From NCBI GenBank assembly GCA_027490925.1, contig JAIXXF010000001.1, forward strand, positions 186,001-250,000: DNA of 64,000 nt, read 5' to 3'. How positions within the stretch are numbered: position 1 is the first letter of the stretch; the number at the start of each line of letters is the position of its first letter. Below are positions 36,399 to 46,336 of the stretch, in pieces. The position numbers and the translations under genes are program-made. The notes beneath the pieces are model-generated. The model did not search any database, was not told the origin of the DNA, and saw nothing but the letters and a program-made list of their open reading frames with translations. Origin of the DNA: Comamonadaceae bacterium. Its GTDB lineage: Bacteria; Pseudomonadota; Gammaproteobacteria; Burkholderiales; Burkholderiaceae_C.

Positions 36399-37366
36399 CA
36401 CCTGCCCTGCGCGTCGCTTTCGCGGGCACCCCTGAATTTGCCCGTGTCGCGCTGCAGGCCCTGCATGCGGCGGGTTGTCACATTCCCCTGGTGCTGACCC
36501 AGCCCGACCGCCCGGCGGGGCGTGGCATGAAATTGCAGGCCTCGCCCGTCAAGCAGTTCGCGCTGGCGCACCACATCCCGGTGGCCCAACCACGCAGCCT
36601 GCGTGTGGACGGCAAGTACCCCGACGACGCCACCGCCGCTCGCGACGCGCTCGCCCAGGCGCAAGCCGACGTGTGGGTGGTGGCCGCGTACGGGTTGATC
36701 TTGCCCCAGTGGGCGCTGGAAATGCCCCGCCTGGGGTGCCTGAACATCCACGCCTCGCTGCTGCCGCGCTGGCGCGGTGCCGCGCCCATCCACCGCGCCA
36801 TCGAGGCCAGTGATGCCGAGACCGGCATCACCATCATGCAAATGGACGCGGGGCTTGACACCGGCGACATGCTGCTCGTCGAGCGTTTGGCCATTGGCCG
36901 CGACGAAACGACCGGTCAGTTGCACGACCGCCTCGCCGCACTGGGTGGCCGCTCCATCGTCCAGGCACTGGAGCAGGCAGCCCGTGGCCACCTGCGCCCG
37001 GTGAGCCAGCCGGTCTTGGGTGTGACCTACGCGAACAAGATCGACAAGGCCGAAGCAGCCATCGACTGGTCTCTGCCCGCAGAAGCGATCGCCTGCCGCG
37101 TGCGCGCGTTCGATCCCTTCCCCGGCGCGGCCACGCAAGCGGCGGGCGAGCCGATCAAGGTGTGGCGGGTGGCGGCCGAACCGGGTGTTGACACCCAGTA
37201 CCCAGCGCCTGGCACCGTGCTGTCGGTCAGCACCGACGCGGTGCTGGTCCAAACCGGCAGGGGCGCCTTGCGCCTGACCGAGCTCCAGCGCGCGGGTGGA
37301 AAACGCTTGGCGGTGGCCGAGTTCTTGCGGGGTTTCCCGCTGCAAACAGGCCAACGGCTCGGATGA
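36395..37366 (+). CDS. fmt: Methionyl-tRNA formyltransferase
   Basis: Fmt formylates initiator methionyl-tRNA with 10-formyl-tetrahydrofolate. The 323-residue protein has an N-terminal formyltransferase domain with FAGTPEFA, the PDRPAGRG loop, and the catalytic [16 protein letters not shown] motif, followed by the C-terminal OB-like domain. Translation starts at a TTG overlapping the def stop (TTGA, 36395-36398), which implies coupling. It overlaps azlC by 4 bp. Confidence 0.96.
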   Translation: MTPALRVAFAGTPEFARVALQALHAAGCHIPLVLTQPDRPAGRGMKLQASPVKQFALAHHIPVAQPRSLRVDGKYPDDATAARDALAQAQADVWVVAAYGLILPQWALEMPRLGCLNIHASLLPRWRGAAPIHRAIEASDAETGITIMQMDAGLDTGDMLLVERLAIGRDETTGQLHDRLAALGGRSIVQALEQAARGHLRPVSQPVLGVTYANKIDKAEAAIDWSLPAEAIACRVRAFDPFPGAATQAAGEPIKVWRVAAEPGVDTQYPAPGTVLSVSTDAVLVQTGRGALRLTELQRAGGKRLAVAEFLRGFPLQTGQRLG

Positions 37367-38085
37367 ACCCGCTACGCCGGACCTTCACCCATCCGGCGTT
37401 TGCGCAAAGCGTGCGCGAGATGGCGTCGGTCGCCCCCGGCATGGCCGCGTGGGGCATGATGACCGGCGTGGCCATGGTCAAGTCAGGCATGAGCGTGGTG
37501 GAGGCCACGGCCATGAGCTTGCTGGTGTTCGCTGGCAGCTCCCAGCTGGCGGCCATGCCGCTCATTGCCGCCGGTGCGCCCATGCTGGTGATTTTGGTGA
37601 CGGGCTTTTGCGTCAACCTGCGATTTGTGGTGTTCAGTGCCCATCTGCGGGGTTACATGATGCATTTGCCGCTGGCGCGCCGCCTGGTCACCGGCTACCT
37701 CACCACCGACCTGAGCTATGTGCTGTTCACCCGGCGGTTTCCGCACCCCTCTGCCGACCCGGCAGCCCGTGAGGCCGAGCAGGCCTACTTGGCCGGGGGC
37801 AGCGCGCTCAATTGGGTCAGTTGGCAAACCGCCAGCCTGCTGGGCATTGCATTGGCCCACGCGGTGCCCATGGCATGGGGGTTGGGGTTTGCTGGCATCC
37901 TGGCGCTGCTGGGCATTGGCTGTTCGCTTGCCACCAGCCGGTTGAGGGCCGTGGCCGCCGGGGTCGCGGGTGCGGCGGCGGTGGCGGCTTTCGCGCTCCC
38001 GTTCAAACTGAACATCGTGGTCGCGATCGCCGCGGCCGTGGCTTTGTGCCTGATGTTGGAGCGGCCTGGGCGGGTGCGCGGCTGA
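37363..38085 (+). CDS. azlC: AzlC family branched-chain amino acid exporter, large subunit
   Basis: The 240-residue polytopic membrane protein belongs to the AzlC family, the large subunit of AzlCD (YgaZH-like) exporters for branched-chain amino acids. The signature [20 protein letters not shown] and the [13 protein letters not shown] segment are visible, with about five or six hydrophobic helices. Its ATG overlaps the fmt stop, and the small subunit azlD overlaps its own stop by one base, so def-fmt-azlC-azlD looks like one transcript. The substrate is inferred from the family. Confidence 0.9.
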   Translation: MNPLRRTFTHPAFAQSVREMASVAPGMAAWGMMTGVAMVKSGMSVVEATAMSLLVFAGSSQLAAMPLIAAGAPMLVILVTGFCVNLRFVVFSAHLRGYMMHLPLARRLVTGYLTTDLSYVLFTRRFPHPSADPAAREAEQAYLAGGSALNWVSWQTASLLGIALAHAVPMAWGLGFAGILALLGIGCSLATSRLRAVAAGVAGAAAVAAFALPFKLNIVVAIAAAVALCLMLERPGRVRG

Positions 38086-38438
38086 TGCCTCCCGACATCA
38101 CCGACCCTTGGACTTTGTGGGTGATCCTGGGCCTGGCCGCGGTGACGGTGCTGTCTCGCAGCTTCTTTTTCATCTCCAGCCGGCCGTGGCAGTTGCCCGG
38201 CTGGGCGCAGCGCGGCCTCAACCATGCGCCCATTGCCGCGTTGGCGGCGGTGATTGCGCCCGAGGTGGTGATGCAAAGCGGCCAGTGCCCCATGACCTGG
38301 CAAGACGCCCGGTGGTTTGGCGCGGGCGCGGGGGTGGCCTTCTATTTCCTGCGCCAGGGGCGTGGTCAGGCGGTGCTGGGCACCATCGTGGTGGGCATGG
38401 CGGTGTACCTGCCGCTGCACATCGGCCTCGGCTGGTGA
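38085..38438 (+). CDS. azlD: AzlD family branched-chain amino acid exporter, small subunit
   Basis: The 117-residue protein has about four hydrophobic helices and matches the AzlD family, the small partner of AzlC. Characteristic parts are LAAVTVLSRSFFF and the APIAALAAVIAPEVV stretch. The ATG overlaps the azlC stop (TGATG), fitting equal production of both subunits. Confidence 0.88.
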   Translation: MPPDITDPWTLWVILGLAAVTVLSRSFFFISSRPWQLPGWAQRGLNHAPIAALAAVIAPEVVMQSGQCPMTWQDARWFGAGAGVAFYFLRQGRGQAVLGTIVVGMAVYLPLHIGLGW

Positions 38439-38468
38439 TTTGCAGGGGCGCGGGTGGGGCCCGCCTCT

Positions 38469-38474
38469 TAAAAT
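38469..38474 (+). promoter_or_regulatory. Predicted -10 box of pgk
   Basis: TAAAAT followed by C lies 30 bp before the chosen pgk ATG. No clear -35 box is present. It matches the TAAAATC elements before fbaA and purE. Confidence 0.5.
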
Positions 38475-38504
38475 CGTGGGTTTATGACTCCCACCCGATC
38501 CGCC

Positions 38505-39698
38505 ATGAACATCCTCCGTTTCACCGACCTTTGCGCACAAGACCAGGTGCGTGGCCAACGGGTGCTGATCCGTGCCGATCTCAATGTGCCGCAGGACGAG
38601 GCGGGTCACATCACCGAAGACACGCGCATTCGTGCGTCGGTGCCGTGCATTGAACTGGCGCTGAAGTCCGGCGCAGCGGTGATGGTCACCTCCCACTTGG
38701 GCCGCCCGACCGAGGGCGAGTTCAAGCCAGAAGATTCGCTGGCACCGGTCGCTGTGCGCCTGGGCGAGTTGCTGGGTCGCCCGGTGCCGCTGGTGGCCAA
38801 GTGGGTGGACGGCGTGGCGGTGAACCCGGGTGAGGTGGTGATGCTTGAGAACTGCCGCCTCAACAAGGGGGAGAAAAAGAACGACCCCGCCCTGTCACAA
38901 AAGATGGCCGCGCTGTGCGACGTGTTTGTGCACGACGCGTTCGGCACCGCGCACCGCGCAGAAGCCTCCACCTACGGTGTGGCGCAGTACGCCAAGGTGG
39001 CTTGTGCGGGCCCGCTGCTGGCGGCCGAGATCGACGCCATCACCCGGGCACTGGACAACCCCAAGCGCCCGCTGGTGGCCATCGTGGCGGGCTCCAAGGT
39101 CAGCACCAAGCTGAGCATCTTGAAAAGCCTGGCGGCCAATGTGGACCAGCTCATCGTGGGCGGTGGCATCGCCAACACCTTCATGCTGGCCATGGGCCTG
39201 CCGATTGGCAAATCGCTCGCCGAGCCGGGCTTGGTGGACGAGGCCAAGGCCATCATCGAGATGATGCAGGCCCGCGGCGCCGCGGTGCCCATTCCGACCG
39301 ACGTGGTCGTGGCCAACGAGTTCGCTGCCATGGCCCGCGCCAACAAGGTGCCCGTAGAAGCGGTGCAGGACGACGATCTGATCCTTGACATCGGCCCCCG
39401 CACAGCGGCCGAGCTGGCCAGCATCATCGCCCGCGCTGGCACGGTGGTGTGGAATGGACCGATGGGGGTGTTCGAGTACGACCAGTTCGCCGGTGGCACC
39501 CGCACCCTGGCCGCAGCCATCGCCCACTCGCCTGCGTTCAGCATCGCTGGCGGCGGCGACACCTTGGCGGCGATCGCCAAGTACGGAATTGAGAAAGACA
39601 TCGGCTACATCTCCACCGGCGGCGGCGCCTTCCTGGAGGTGCTGGAAGGCAAGACCCTGCCCGCATTCGAGATCTTGCAAAAGCGGGCGGTGGCGTAA
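38505..39698 (+). CDS. pgk: Phosphoglycerate kinase
   Basis: Pgk transfers phosphate between 1,3-bisphosphoglycerate and ADP in glycolysis, or in reverse in gluconeogenesis or the Calvin cycle. With the ATG at 38505 it has 397 residues, the usual size. The motifs [43 protein letters not shown] and the GGGDTLAAI nucleotide region are present. An in-frame ATG at 38484 would add seven residues and leave almost no leader after the predicted -10, so 38505 is preferred. It heads the pgk-pyk-fba group. Confidence 0.97.
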   Translation: MNILRFTDLCAQDQVRGQRVLIRADLNVPQDEAGHITEDTRIRASVPCIELALKSGAAVMVTSHLGRPTEGEFKPEDSLAPVAVRLGELLGRPVPLVAKWVDGVAVNPGEVVMLENCRLNKGEKKNDPALSQKMAALCDVFVHDAFGTAHRAEASTYGVAQYAKVACAGPLLAAEIDAITRALDNPKRPLVAIVAGSKVSTKLSILKSLAANVDQLIVGGGIANTFMLAMGLPIGKSLAEPGLVDEAKAIIEMMQARGAAVPIPTDVVVANEFAAMARANKVPVEAVQDDDLILDIGPRTAAELASIIARAGTVVWNGPMGVFEYDQFAGGTRTLAAAIAHSPAFSIAGGGDTLAAIAKYGIEKDIGYISTGGGAFLEVLEGKTLPAFEILQKRAVA

Positions 39699-39797
39699 CC
39701 GAGTGGTCACCCCCGCGTGCGAAACTCCGTGTCGGCAGCACAGACCGTCTGCGCCGCTCTGGATCAAGCCCTGATCGCCTTCTGAGAAAGCCCCCCC

Positions 39798-41228
39798 ATG
39801 CGCCGTGCCACCAAGATCGTTGCCACCCTCGGTCCCGCTTCCAGCGACCCCGCGCTGCTGGAGCAAATGATCCGTGCAGGCGTCAATGTGGTGCGCCTGA
39901 ACTTCAGCCACGGCGTGGCCCAAGACCACATCGACCGGGCCCACCTGGTGCGCGAGGCGGCCCAACGCGCCGGGCGCGAGGTGGCGATCATGGCCGACCT
40001 GCAGGGGCCCAAGATCCGGGTTGGCAAGTTCGCCGACGGCAAGGTCATGCTGGTGCCTGGGGCCAAGTTTGTGCTGGACGCGTCGCGCACCGCGCTGGGC
40101 GACCTGAGCGGCGTGGGCCTGGACTACAAAGAGCTCCCGCGCGACGTCAAGGCCGGTGACAGCCTGCTGCTCAACGACGGGCTGATCGTGCTGACGGTGG
40201 ACGCGGTCAAGGGCGAGCAGGTGCACACCACCGTCAAGCTGGGCGGTGAGCTGTCCAACAATAAAGGCATCAACAAGCAGGGCGGGGGGCTGACCGCCCC
40301 GGCCCTGACGGCCAAAGACATGGAAGACATCCGCACCGCGATGCGCTTTCAGGCCGATTACGTGGCGGTGAGTTTCCCCAAAAGCGCGACCGACATGGAG
40401 CTGGCGCGGCAGCTGTGCAACGTGGCGGCCGCCGAGTTCCGGCACAAGCCCGGCCTGATCGCCAAGATCGAACGCGCCGAGGCCATCCCCCGGCTGGAAG
40501 AAATCCTGAAGGCCAGCGACGGCATCATGGTGGCGCGTGGCGACCTCGCTGTGGAAGTGGGCAACGCCACCGTGCCAGCGCTGCAAAAACGCATGATCCG
40601 GCTGGCGCGTGAGCACGACAAGGTCGTGATCACCGCCACCCAGATGATGGAAAGCATGATCACCAACCCCGTGCCCACCCGCGCCGAGGTCAGCGACGTG
40701 GCCAATGCGGTGCTGGACGGTACCGACGCGGTGATGCTCAGCGCAGAAACCGCCGCAGGCAAGTACCCGCTGGAGACCGTGACGGAAATGGCCAACATCT
40801 GCGCCGAGGCGGAAAAGGCCGAAGACGTCAAGCTCGATGCCGACTTCACCGGCATGACCTTCGGCCGGATCGACCAGTCCATTGCCATGGGCGCGCTGTT
40901 CACGGCCCACCACTTGGGCGCCAAAGCCATCGTCGCGTTGACCGATTCGGGGTCCACCCCGCTGTGGATGAGTCGCCACCGTATCCACATCCCCATTTAC
41001 GCCTTGACGCCCAAGGTCGCCACCCAGCGCAAGATGGCGTTGTACCGCAACGTCCGTCCCTTGTTGATGGACACCAGCGTGGACCGCGACACCGCCTTGG
41101 GCGACGCCGAAGCCCACCTGAAGGCCCGCGACATCGTGCAGAGCGGCGATGTGTACGCCATCACCTGCGGCGAGCCCATGGGCTCGCCTGGCGGCACCAA
41201 CATGCTCAAAATCTGCCGGGCGCAATGA
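39798..41228 (+). CDS. pyk: Pyruvate kinase
   Basis: Pyk makes pyruvate and ATP from phosphoenolpyruvate. The 476-residue protein starts MRRATKIVATLGPAS. It contains the NFSHG motif, the metal and substrate loop IMVARGDLAVEVG, the kinase segment TATQMMESMI and the C-terminal allosteric-type domain (VALTDSGSTPLWMSRHR). It lies 99 bp after pgk and overlaps the next ATG option by 4 bp. Confidence 0.97.
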   Translation: MRRATKIVATLGPASSDPALLEQMIRAGVNVVRLNFSHGVAQDHIDRAHLVREAAQRAGREVAIMADLQGPKIRVGKFADGKVMLVPGAKFVLDASRTALGDLSGVGLDYKELPRDVKAGDSLLLNDGLIVLTVDAVKGEQVHTTVKLGGELSNNKGINKQGGGLTAPALTAKDMEDIRTAMRFQADYVAVSFPKSATDMELARQLCNVAAAEFRHKPGLIAKIERAEAIPRLEEILKASDGIMVARGDLAVEVGNATVPALQKRMIRLAREHDKVVITATQMMESMITNPVPTRAEVSDVANAVLDGTDAVMLSAETAAGKYPLETVTEMANICAEAEKAEDVKLDADFTGMTFGRIDQSIAMGALFTAHHLGAKAIVALTDSGSTPLWMSRHRIHIPIYALTPKVATQRKMALYRNVRPLLMDTSVDRDTALGDAEAHLKARDIVQSGDVYAITCGEPMGSPGGTNMLKICRAQ

Positions 41229-41311
41229 GCCTGTTCACCGGGCCGCGGCGCAATTCTGCCCCGGTGCCCCCTGCTTACCCCACCCACATGCCGTCCCACC
41301 ACCCCTCCCCC

Positions 41312-42172
41312 ATGCGTCGAGCCGGAATTCTGGGCCTGTTGGCCGCCACGGTGGCCCCGCTTCTTCAGGCCTGTTCGCCGCTGCGCATCATCAATTCGCT
41401 GGCCCCCAAAGACACCCACACCCGGTCGGCCGATCATGCCTACGGCCCGCTGCCCCGGCACAAGCTTGATGTCTACCAGCCCAACCCGCCTGTGGCCAAT
41501 GCGCCGGTAGTGGTGTTTTTTTATGGCGGCAGCTGGACCTTTGGCGACCGCGCCGACTACCTGTTCGCCGGTGAGGCCCTGGCCTCGCGTGGGGTGGTCA
41601 CCATCGTGGCCGATTACCGGCTCAGCCCCGAGGCGCGTTACCCCGCATTCTTGCAAGACTGTGCGCTGGCGGTGAAGTGGGCGGCCGACAACGCCGAACG
41701 CCATGGCGGCGATCCGCAACGGCTGTTTGTGATGGGCCACAGCGCGGGCGGCTACAACGCCGCGATGATGGCGCTCGACCCGCGCTGGCTTGGCGCGGTG
41801 GGCATGCGGCCCACGCAGTTGGCAGGCTTCATCGGTGTGGCGGGCGCATACGACTTTTTGCCCATTGGCATCCCCGATGTGCAAGTGGCTTTCAACTGGC
41901 CCAACACCCCGCCAGACAGCCAGCCGCTGTTCCATGCGGCGGGGGCTGCACCGCGCACCCTGTTGCTGGCAGCGCGGAACGACGTGTTGGTGAACGCGGC
42001 ACGCAACACCGAAGGCCTGGCCAAAAAGCTGTCCCAAGCCGGTGTGCCGGTACAGACCGAGATCTTCGACGGCGTGAGCCACACCACCATCATCGGGTCC
42101 CTTGCCCGGCCCCTGCGTGGCTTGGCGCCGGTGCTGGACCGGGTGACCGACTTCGTCAAACGTTCCGCTTGA
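41312..42172 (+). CDS. Alpha/beta hydrolase lipoprotein (carboxylesterase/HSL-like)
   Basis: The 286-residue protein carries a lipoprotein signal (MRRAGILGLLAATVAPLLQAC) and an esterase fold. The oxyanion region is FFYGGSWTFGD, the nucleophile motif is GHSAGGYNA, the acid is probably in RNDVLVN and the histidine in GVSHTTII. It should be a membrane-attached periplasmic or outer-membrane esterase with unknown substrate. In-frame ATGs at 41225 (overlapping the pyk stop) and 41288 would put extra residues before the signal, so 41312 is preferred. It sits between pyk and fbaA, which are usually adjacent in Burkholderiales. Confidence 0.85.
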   Translation: MRRAGILGLLAATVAPLLQACSPLRIINSLAPKDTHTRSADHAYGPLPRHKLDVYQPNPPVANAPVVVFFYGGSWTFGDRADYLFAGEALASRGVVTIVADYRLSPEARYPAFLQDCALAVKWAADNAERHGGDPQRLFVMGHSAGGYNAAMMALDPRWLGAVGMRPTQLAGFIGVAGAYDFLPIGIPDVQVAFNWPNTPPDSQPLFHAAGAAPRTLLLAARNDVLVNAARNTEGLAKKLSQAGVPVQTEIFDGVSHTTIIGSLARPLRGLAPVLDRVTDFVKRSA

Positions 42173-42211
42173 ACATGGGGCGCTGGGCCTGATGCCGCTT
42201 GGGCGGCACAG

Positions 42212-42217
42212 TAAAAT
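42212..42217 (+). promoter_or_regulatory. Predicted -10 box of fbaA
   Basis: TAAAAT followed by CG lies 52 bp before the fbaA ATG, in the 97-bp gap after the hydrolase gene. No convincing -35 box is seen. Confidence 0.5.
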
Positions 42218-42269
42218 CGAGGCCATCGCAACCGGGTCAACACCCAACACCCCCTGAGGAATCACCACC

Positions 42270-43334
42270 ATGGCACTCGTTTCCATGCGCGAGTTGCTGG
42301 ACCACGCCGCCGCCAACGGCTACGGCATTCCGGCCTTCAACGTCAACAACCTGGAGCAGGTGCAGGCCGTGATGGCGGCGGCCGACGAGGTGGGGGCGCC
42401 GGTGATCCTGCAGGCCAGCGCCGGCGCGCGCAAGTACGCGGGCGAACCCTTCATCAAGCACCTGATCCAGGCGGCTTGCGAGGCGTTTCCCCACATTCCC
42501 CTGGTGATGCACCAGGACCACGGCACCAGCCCCAAGGTGTGCGAAGGCGCGATCCATCTGGGCTTTGGCTCAGTGATGATGGACGGTTCGTTGAAGGAAG
42601 ACGGCAAGACCCCCGCCGACTTCGCTTACAACGTGGAGGTGACCCGCCGCGTGGTGGACATGGCGCACCGCGTGGGCGTCACCGTGGAGGGCGAACTGGG
42701 TTGCCTGGGCAACCTGGAGACCGGTGAAGCCGGGGAAGAAGACGGCATTGGCGCCGAAGGCAAGCTGGACCACAGCCAGATGCTGACCGACCCTGAAGAG
42801 GCAGCGCAGTTTGTCAAGGCCACACAACTCGATGCGCTGGCCATCGCGATCGGCACCAGCCATGGCGCCTACAAATTCAGCCGCCCCCCTACTGGCGACA
42901 TTTTGGCGATTTCCCGTGTGAAGGAGATCAACCGCCGCATCCCAAACACCCACCTGGTGATGCACGGGTCGTCCTCGGTGCCTCAAGACCTGCTGGACAT
43001 CATCAACCAGTACGGCGGCAAGATGAAGCAGACCTACGGTGTGCCGGTCAAAGAGATCCAAGAAGCCATCCGCTATGGCGTGCGCAAGATCAACATCGAC
43101 ACCGACATCCGCCTGGCCATGACCGGTGCGGTGCGCAAGTTCATGGCCGAGAACCCCGACAAGTTCGACGCCCGCGAGTGGCTCAAACCCGCACGCGAGG
43201 CAGCCAAAGCCATCTGCAAGCAGCGTTACATCGAGTTCGGCTGCGAAGGCCAGGGCGCCAAGATCAAGGGCGACAGCCTGCAGGTCGTGGCCGCCAAATA
43301 CGCCAAGGGCGAGCTTGCACAAGTGGTGAACTGA
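42270..43334 (+). CDS. fbaA: Class II fructose-bisphosphate aldolase
   Basis: The 354-residue zinc enzyme cleaves or forms fructose 1,6-bisphosphate. It matches the Calvin-cycle-type subclass ([27 protein letters not shown]). Metal-binding and catalytic parts are visible: [27 protein letters not shown] and HGSSSVPQD. The ATG has a GAGGA site upstream. A long perfect hairpin follows the stop. The reverse strand of its 3' two thirds is covered by the run-on end of the RTX ORF, which is probably not a real overlap. Confidence 0.96.
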   Translation: MALVSMRELLDHAAANGYGIPAFNVNNLEQVQAVMAAADEVGAPVILQASAGARKYAGEPFIKHLIQAACEAFPHIPLVMHQDHGTSPKVCEGAIHLGFGSVMMDGSLKEDGKTPADFAYNVEVTRRVVDMAHRVGVTVEGELGCLGNLETGEAGEEDGIGAEGKLDHSQMLTDPEEAAQFVKATQLDALAIAIGTSHGAYKFSRPPTGDILAISRVKEINRRIPNTHLVMHGSSSVPQDLLDIINQYGGKMKQTYGVPVKEIQEAIRYGVRKINIDTDIRLAMTGAVRKFMAENPDKFDAREWLKPAREAAKAICKQRYIEFGCEGQGAKIKGDSLQVVAAKYAKGELAQVVN

Positions 43335-44240
43335 GCAGCGCTTGCTTCTTTCAAGAGGCCTCTGCGGGCGACCGCAGAGGCCTCTTGCTTGTGGCCCGCC
43401 CGCTCGGGCCAGCAGGTCGCTGATGCTGAACTGGGCCAGGTGGGCGGCGCCGATCAACTCGATCACGATGTCGCCATTTGCCTGAAAGCCCGTTTGGCCA
43501 TTGCGGTCGACCACCAGGTAGGTGCCCTCGACGCTACCAGTGAGCTGCACCAGCGCCGCTTCACCGGCCTTCATGATGCTGCTGCCCAGGTTCAAGATGC
43601 CGCCCAGCAGAGCGTCCAGGGGGAACTCGGAGGTGCTGTTGAACGACCGCGTCGTGGTGTGCGTCGGTGCGACACCGTCGAAATGAAAACGGTCTTCCGC
43701 AAAATCGAAATAGGCCACGACGTCGTGCTGTGCCAGCAGCGAGTCGCTGGCGGCGCCGTAGTTGTGAATGTCGGCACCGTCGCCACCCACGAGTTCATCG
43801 GCCCCTGCGCCGCCGGTCAATTGGTCGTTGCCGATGCTGCCGCTCAGCATGTCGTCGCTGTTGTCACCGAACAGCCGATCGTTGCCGTCGCCCGTGCCGT
43901 TGGCGGCCAGGGTGGCGCCGCTGAACGCGATGCGGTCACCGGCGGCTCCCAGGGTGAAGTCGGTGACGACATCCTGCCCGGTGATGTTGAACGCAAACTG
44001 CGCGGTCTTGGATTTTTCATAGGTCACCGAGACCAGGGAATCGCCGGCCGTGGAAGCGAACATGTCGGTGCCGTCGCCCCCGGTCAGGACGTCGGTTCCC
44101 CTGCCACCGACCAGCACATCGCCCCAGGCGCCGCCGAACAGTTGGTCGTTGCCTGCCAGGCCGTAGAGTTCCACCGGGCCGGTGGCGTTGCGTTGTTCTA
44201 GGGTGTTGGCGGCTGCGCTGCCGTTGAAACGGGTGGCCAT
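42570..44240 (-). CDS. RTX (haemolysin-type calcium-binding repeat) protein with run-on C-terminus
   Basis: From the ATG at 44240 (AAGGA ribosome binding site upstream) the first roughly 280 codons give a protein with glycine/aspartate-rich calcium-binding repeats ([48 protein letters not shown]). A C-terminal part such as [15 protein letters not shown] and [10 protein letters not shown] resembles the end of type I-secreted RTX proteins. The frame does not stop there. It passes through the 43352-43387 hairpin and reads antisense through fbaA to a TAG or other stop at 42570, giving 556 codons. The real protein probably ended near 43390 and has lost its stop. No type I secretion genes are nearby. 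It may be a decayed, horizontally gained surface protein. Confidence 0.65.
   Translation of the reverse strand: MATRFNGSAAANTLEQRNATGPVELYGLAGNDQLFGGAWGDVLVGGRGTDVLTGGDGTDMFASTAGDSLVSVTYEKSKTAQFAFNITGQDVVTDFTLGAAGDRIAFSGATLAANGTGDGNDRLFGDNSDDMLSGSIGNDQLTGGAGADELVGGDGADIHNYGAASDSLLAQHDVVAYFDFAEDRFHFDGVAPTHTTTRSFNSTSEFPLDALLGGILNLGSSIMKAGEAALVQLTGSVEGTYLVVDRNGQTGFQANGDIVIELIGAAHLAQFSISDLLARAGGPQARGLCGRPQRPLERSKRCSVHHLCKLALGVFGGHDLQAVALDLGALAFAAELDVTLLADGFGCLACGFEPLAGVELVGVLGHELAHRTGHGQADVGVDVDLAHAIADGFLDLFDRHTVGLLHLAAVLVDDVQQVLRHRGRPVHHQVGVWDAAVDLLHTGNRQNVASRGAAEFVGAMAGADRDGQRIELCGLDKLRCLFRVGQHLAVVQLAFGANAVFFPGFTGLQVAQATQFALHGDAHAVRHVHHAAGHLHVVSEVGGGLAVFLQRTVHHH
43352..43387. terminator. Long perfect hairpin between fbaA and the RTX gene
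   Basis: CAAGAGGCCTCTGCGG (43352-43367) and its exact complement (43372-43387) form a 16-bp stem with a GCGA loop, 17 bp after the fbaA stop. There is no long T-run on either side. It probably ends transcription from fbaA, and possibly from the convergent RTX gene. Confidence 0.7.
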
Positions 44241-44359
44241 GGGGGGTTCCTTGGGTTGACCGACCGATGGGTCGGATATGCAGCGCAGCAGCATGTGCCG
44301 TGCCTGCAAAAAAACCGTTTGAAATCAATGGTCCGGCTCGCCGTGGCGAGTTGGAATGG

Positions 44360-44391
44360 GGCATTTCCCCCAGCCGCCTGGGTCAAATGCC
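44360..44391. terminator. Hairpin after pfkA
   Basis: GGCATTT (44360-44366) and AAATGCC (44385-44391) enclose a second stem, CCCAG/CTGGG, in the 159-bp gap between the pfkA stop and the RTX start. It lies just past the pfkA stop on the reverse strand. No T-run follows directly, so terminator activity is uncertain. The rest of the gap has no gene. Confidence 0.35.
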
Positions 44392-44399
44392 ACACCGAC

Positions 44400-45371
44400 T
44401 CACTGCGCCAGCACGCGCGCCAGTTGCAGCCAGGCCACGTCCACCGGCTTGGTCCGACCAGCGACATCGGCCAGGGGCGTGGTGGTCAAGGCCGCGCCAT
44501 GGGCGCCCACCAGCACGCCGGTGTGCCCGCGCGCCAGACACGCCACCGCCTCGGCGCCCAGCCGGGTCGCCAGCACCCGGTCGGCGGCGGTGGGGATGCC
44601 GCCACGCACCATGTGCCCCAGGGTGGTCAGGCGCAGCTCGAACCCAATGGCCTCGCGGTGCCGGGCAAAGTGCGCCAGCAAGGCCTGGGCGTTGTGGCGT
44701 GCGCCTTCGGCCACCACCACGATGGCGTGGGTTTTGCCGCGTTGGTAAGCGGCGCGCAGCCGGTCGGCCACCTCCTGGGGCGTGACCTCCAGTTCCGGCA
44801 CGGAGATGACCTCTGCCCCGCCCGCGATGCCCGCGGCCAGCGCGATGTGGCCCACGTCGCGGCCCATGGTTTCTACCACGAAGGCCCGCTGGTGGGACGA
44901 GCCCGTGGTGCGCAGCCGGTCGATCGCTTCCAGCGTCACGTTGACCGCGGTGTCGGCGCCAATGGTGGTGTCGGTGCCGACCAGGTCGTTGTCGATGGTC
45001 GAGGCCACCCCGACCACAGCCAGCCCGGCTTGCGACAGCGCGTGGGCCCCCGTTTGTGAGCCGTTGCCGCCGATCACCACCAGGCCGTTGATGCCGCGTT
45101 CGTCCAAATGCCGCAGCGCTTGGGCGCGGCCCGCTCCTGTGCGGAACTCTGCGCTGCGGGCGCTGCCCAGCACGGTGCCCCCGTGCTGGATGATGCCGCC
45201 AACCGCACGGGCGTCCAGTGCCGCCATGCGGTTGGCGATCAGCCCGGCATAGCCCTGTTGAACGCCGAACACCCGCCAGCCGAGGGCCAGTGCCGCCCGC
45301 GCCGCGGCGCGGATGGCCGCGTTCATACCCGGCGCATCGCCGCCGCTGGTGAGGATGCCGATCGTGCGCAT
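44400..45371 (-). CDS. pfkA: 6-phosphofructokinase (PfkA family, atypical active site)
   Basis: The 323-residue protein is a group A phosphofructokinase making fructose 1,6-bisphosphate. The N-terminal TSGGDAPGMNAAIR loop, R72, and the catalytic D127 in STIDNDLVGTD are present. The GGDGS motif of ATP-type enzymes reads GGNGS, so D103 is N103. Position 124 is serine, where ATP enzymes usually have glycine and pyrophosphate enzymes lysine. G104 favours ATP as donor, but this is inference. The gene lies on the opposite strand between fbaA and purC, genes usually close together in Burkholderiales. There is no Shine-Dalgarno site; a TAAACT hexamer stands six bases before the ATG. Confidence 0.92.
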   Translation of the reverse strand: MRTIGILTSGGDAPGMNAAIRAAARAALALGWRVFGVQQGYAGLIANRMAALDARAVGGIIQHGGTVLGSARSAEFRTGAGRAQALRHLDERGINGLVVIGGNGSQTGAHALSQAGLAVVGVASTIDNDLVGTDTTIGADTAVNVTLEAIDRLRTTGSSHQRAFVVETMGRDVGHIALAAGIAGGAEVISVPELEVTPQEVADRLRAAYQRGKTHAIVVVAEGARHNAQALLAHFARHREAIGFELRLTTLGHMVRGGIPTAADRVLATRLGAEAVACLARGHTGVLVGAHGAALTTTPLADVAGRTKPVDVAWLQLARVLAQ

Positions 45372-45377
45372 CGGCCC

Positions 45378-45383
45378 AGTTTA
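45378..45383 (-). promoter_or_regulatory. Possible -10 box for a leaderless pfkA transcript
   Basis: TAAACT on the reverse strand, six bases (GGGCCG) before the pfkA ATG, matches TATAAT at four of six positions. The spacing would start the RNA at the A of ATG. Confidence 0.35.
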
Positions 45384-45432
45384 GCGAGGCCGTGCGATGA
45401 TTCAGGGCTGTCGATTTCCACTTGAGAGCCGC

Positions 45433-46326
45433 ATGAGCCACCCGCTGCACACCTCCGATCTGACCTCGCTGCCTTTGCTCGCGCGGGGCAAGGTGCGCGA
45501 CAACTACGCCGTGGGGGACGACCGCATCCTGATGGTGGCGAGCGACCGCATCAGCGCGTTCGACGTGATCATGGGCGAGCCCATCCCGGGCAAGGGCGAA
45601 CTGCTGACGCAGATGGCCCTGTTCTGGTTCGACCAGCTCGGTCACATTTGCCCCAACCACCTGACAGGTGACGCGCCCGAAGGCGCTGTGACGCTGGCTG
45701 AAGTACCACAGGTCCAAGGCCGTTCCATGCTGGTCAAGCGGCTCACGCCCTTGCCGGTGGAGGCGGTGGTGCGGGGGTATTTGGCGGGCAGTGGCTGGAA
45801 GGAGTACCAGGACACCCGCTCGGTCTGTGGTGTGCCCTTGCCCGAAGGCTTGAAGAACGCCTCCAAGCTGCCCCAGCCGATCTACACCCCGGCGGCCAAG
45901 GCCGCGGTGGGTGAGCACGACGAGAACATCACCTTCGAGCGCACGGTCGAGATGATTGGCGCCGACCTGGCCGGGCGCATCCGCGACATCAGCATCGCGC
46001 TGTACCAGGCGGCCAGCGAGATCGCCGCGAAGAAGGGCATCATCATTGCCGACACCAAGTTCGAATTCGGCTTGGACCGCGACGGCACACTGGTGTTGAT
46101 GGACGAGGTGTTGACGCCCGACTCCTCACGCTACTGGCCCGCCGACTCCTACCAGCAGGCCCACGCCGAAGGCCGCAACCCGCCCAGCTACGACAAACAG
46201 TTCCTGCGCGACTGGCTGGAGCAGCAGCCGTGGGGCAAAACGCCCCCGGCCCCCGCGCTGCCAGCCGATGTGATCGCCAACACGGCGGCCAAGTACCGCG
46301 AAGCCCTGCAACGCCTGACGGGCTGA
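45433..46326 (+). CDS. purC: Phosphoribosylaminoimidazole-succinocarboxamide synthase
   Basis: PurC (SAICAR synthase) joins aspartate to CAIR in purine synthesis. The 297-residue protein has [11 protein letters not shown], the [11 protein letters not shown] segment, the [21 protein letters not shown] motif and the DTKFEFGLD motif. It matches the longer bacterial PurC form. The ATG at 45433 follows GAGAG. The 61-bp gap to pfkA contains the divergent starts. purE and purK follow beyond the inserted minus-strand cnoX. Confidence 0.96.
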   Translation: MSHPLHTSDLTSLPLLARGKVRDNYAVGDDRILMVASDRISAFDVIMGEPIPGKGELLTQMALFWFDQLGHICPNHLTGDAPEGAVTLAEVPQVQGRSMLVKRLTPLPVEAVVRGYLAGSGWKEYQDTRSVCGVPLPEGLKNASKLPQPIYTPAAKAAVGEHDENITFERTVEMIGADLAGRIRDISIALYQAASEIAAKKGIIIADTKFEFGLDRDGTLVLMDEVLTPDSSRYWPADSYQQAHAEGRNPPSYDKQFLRDWLEQQPWGKTPPAPALPADVIANTAAKYREALQRLTG

Positions 46327-46336
46327 GACCAGCGCG

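Noticed and set aside
38895-41225. Minus-strand open frame of 776 codons opposite pgk and pyk
   Set aside because: Antisense shadow; both plus-strand genes have all family motifs.
43389-44201. Plus-strand open frame opposite the RTX gene
   Set aside because: Antisense shadow; the minus strand has calcium-binding repeats and a ribosome binding site.
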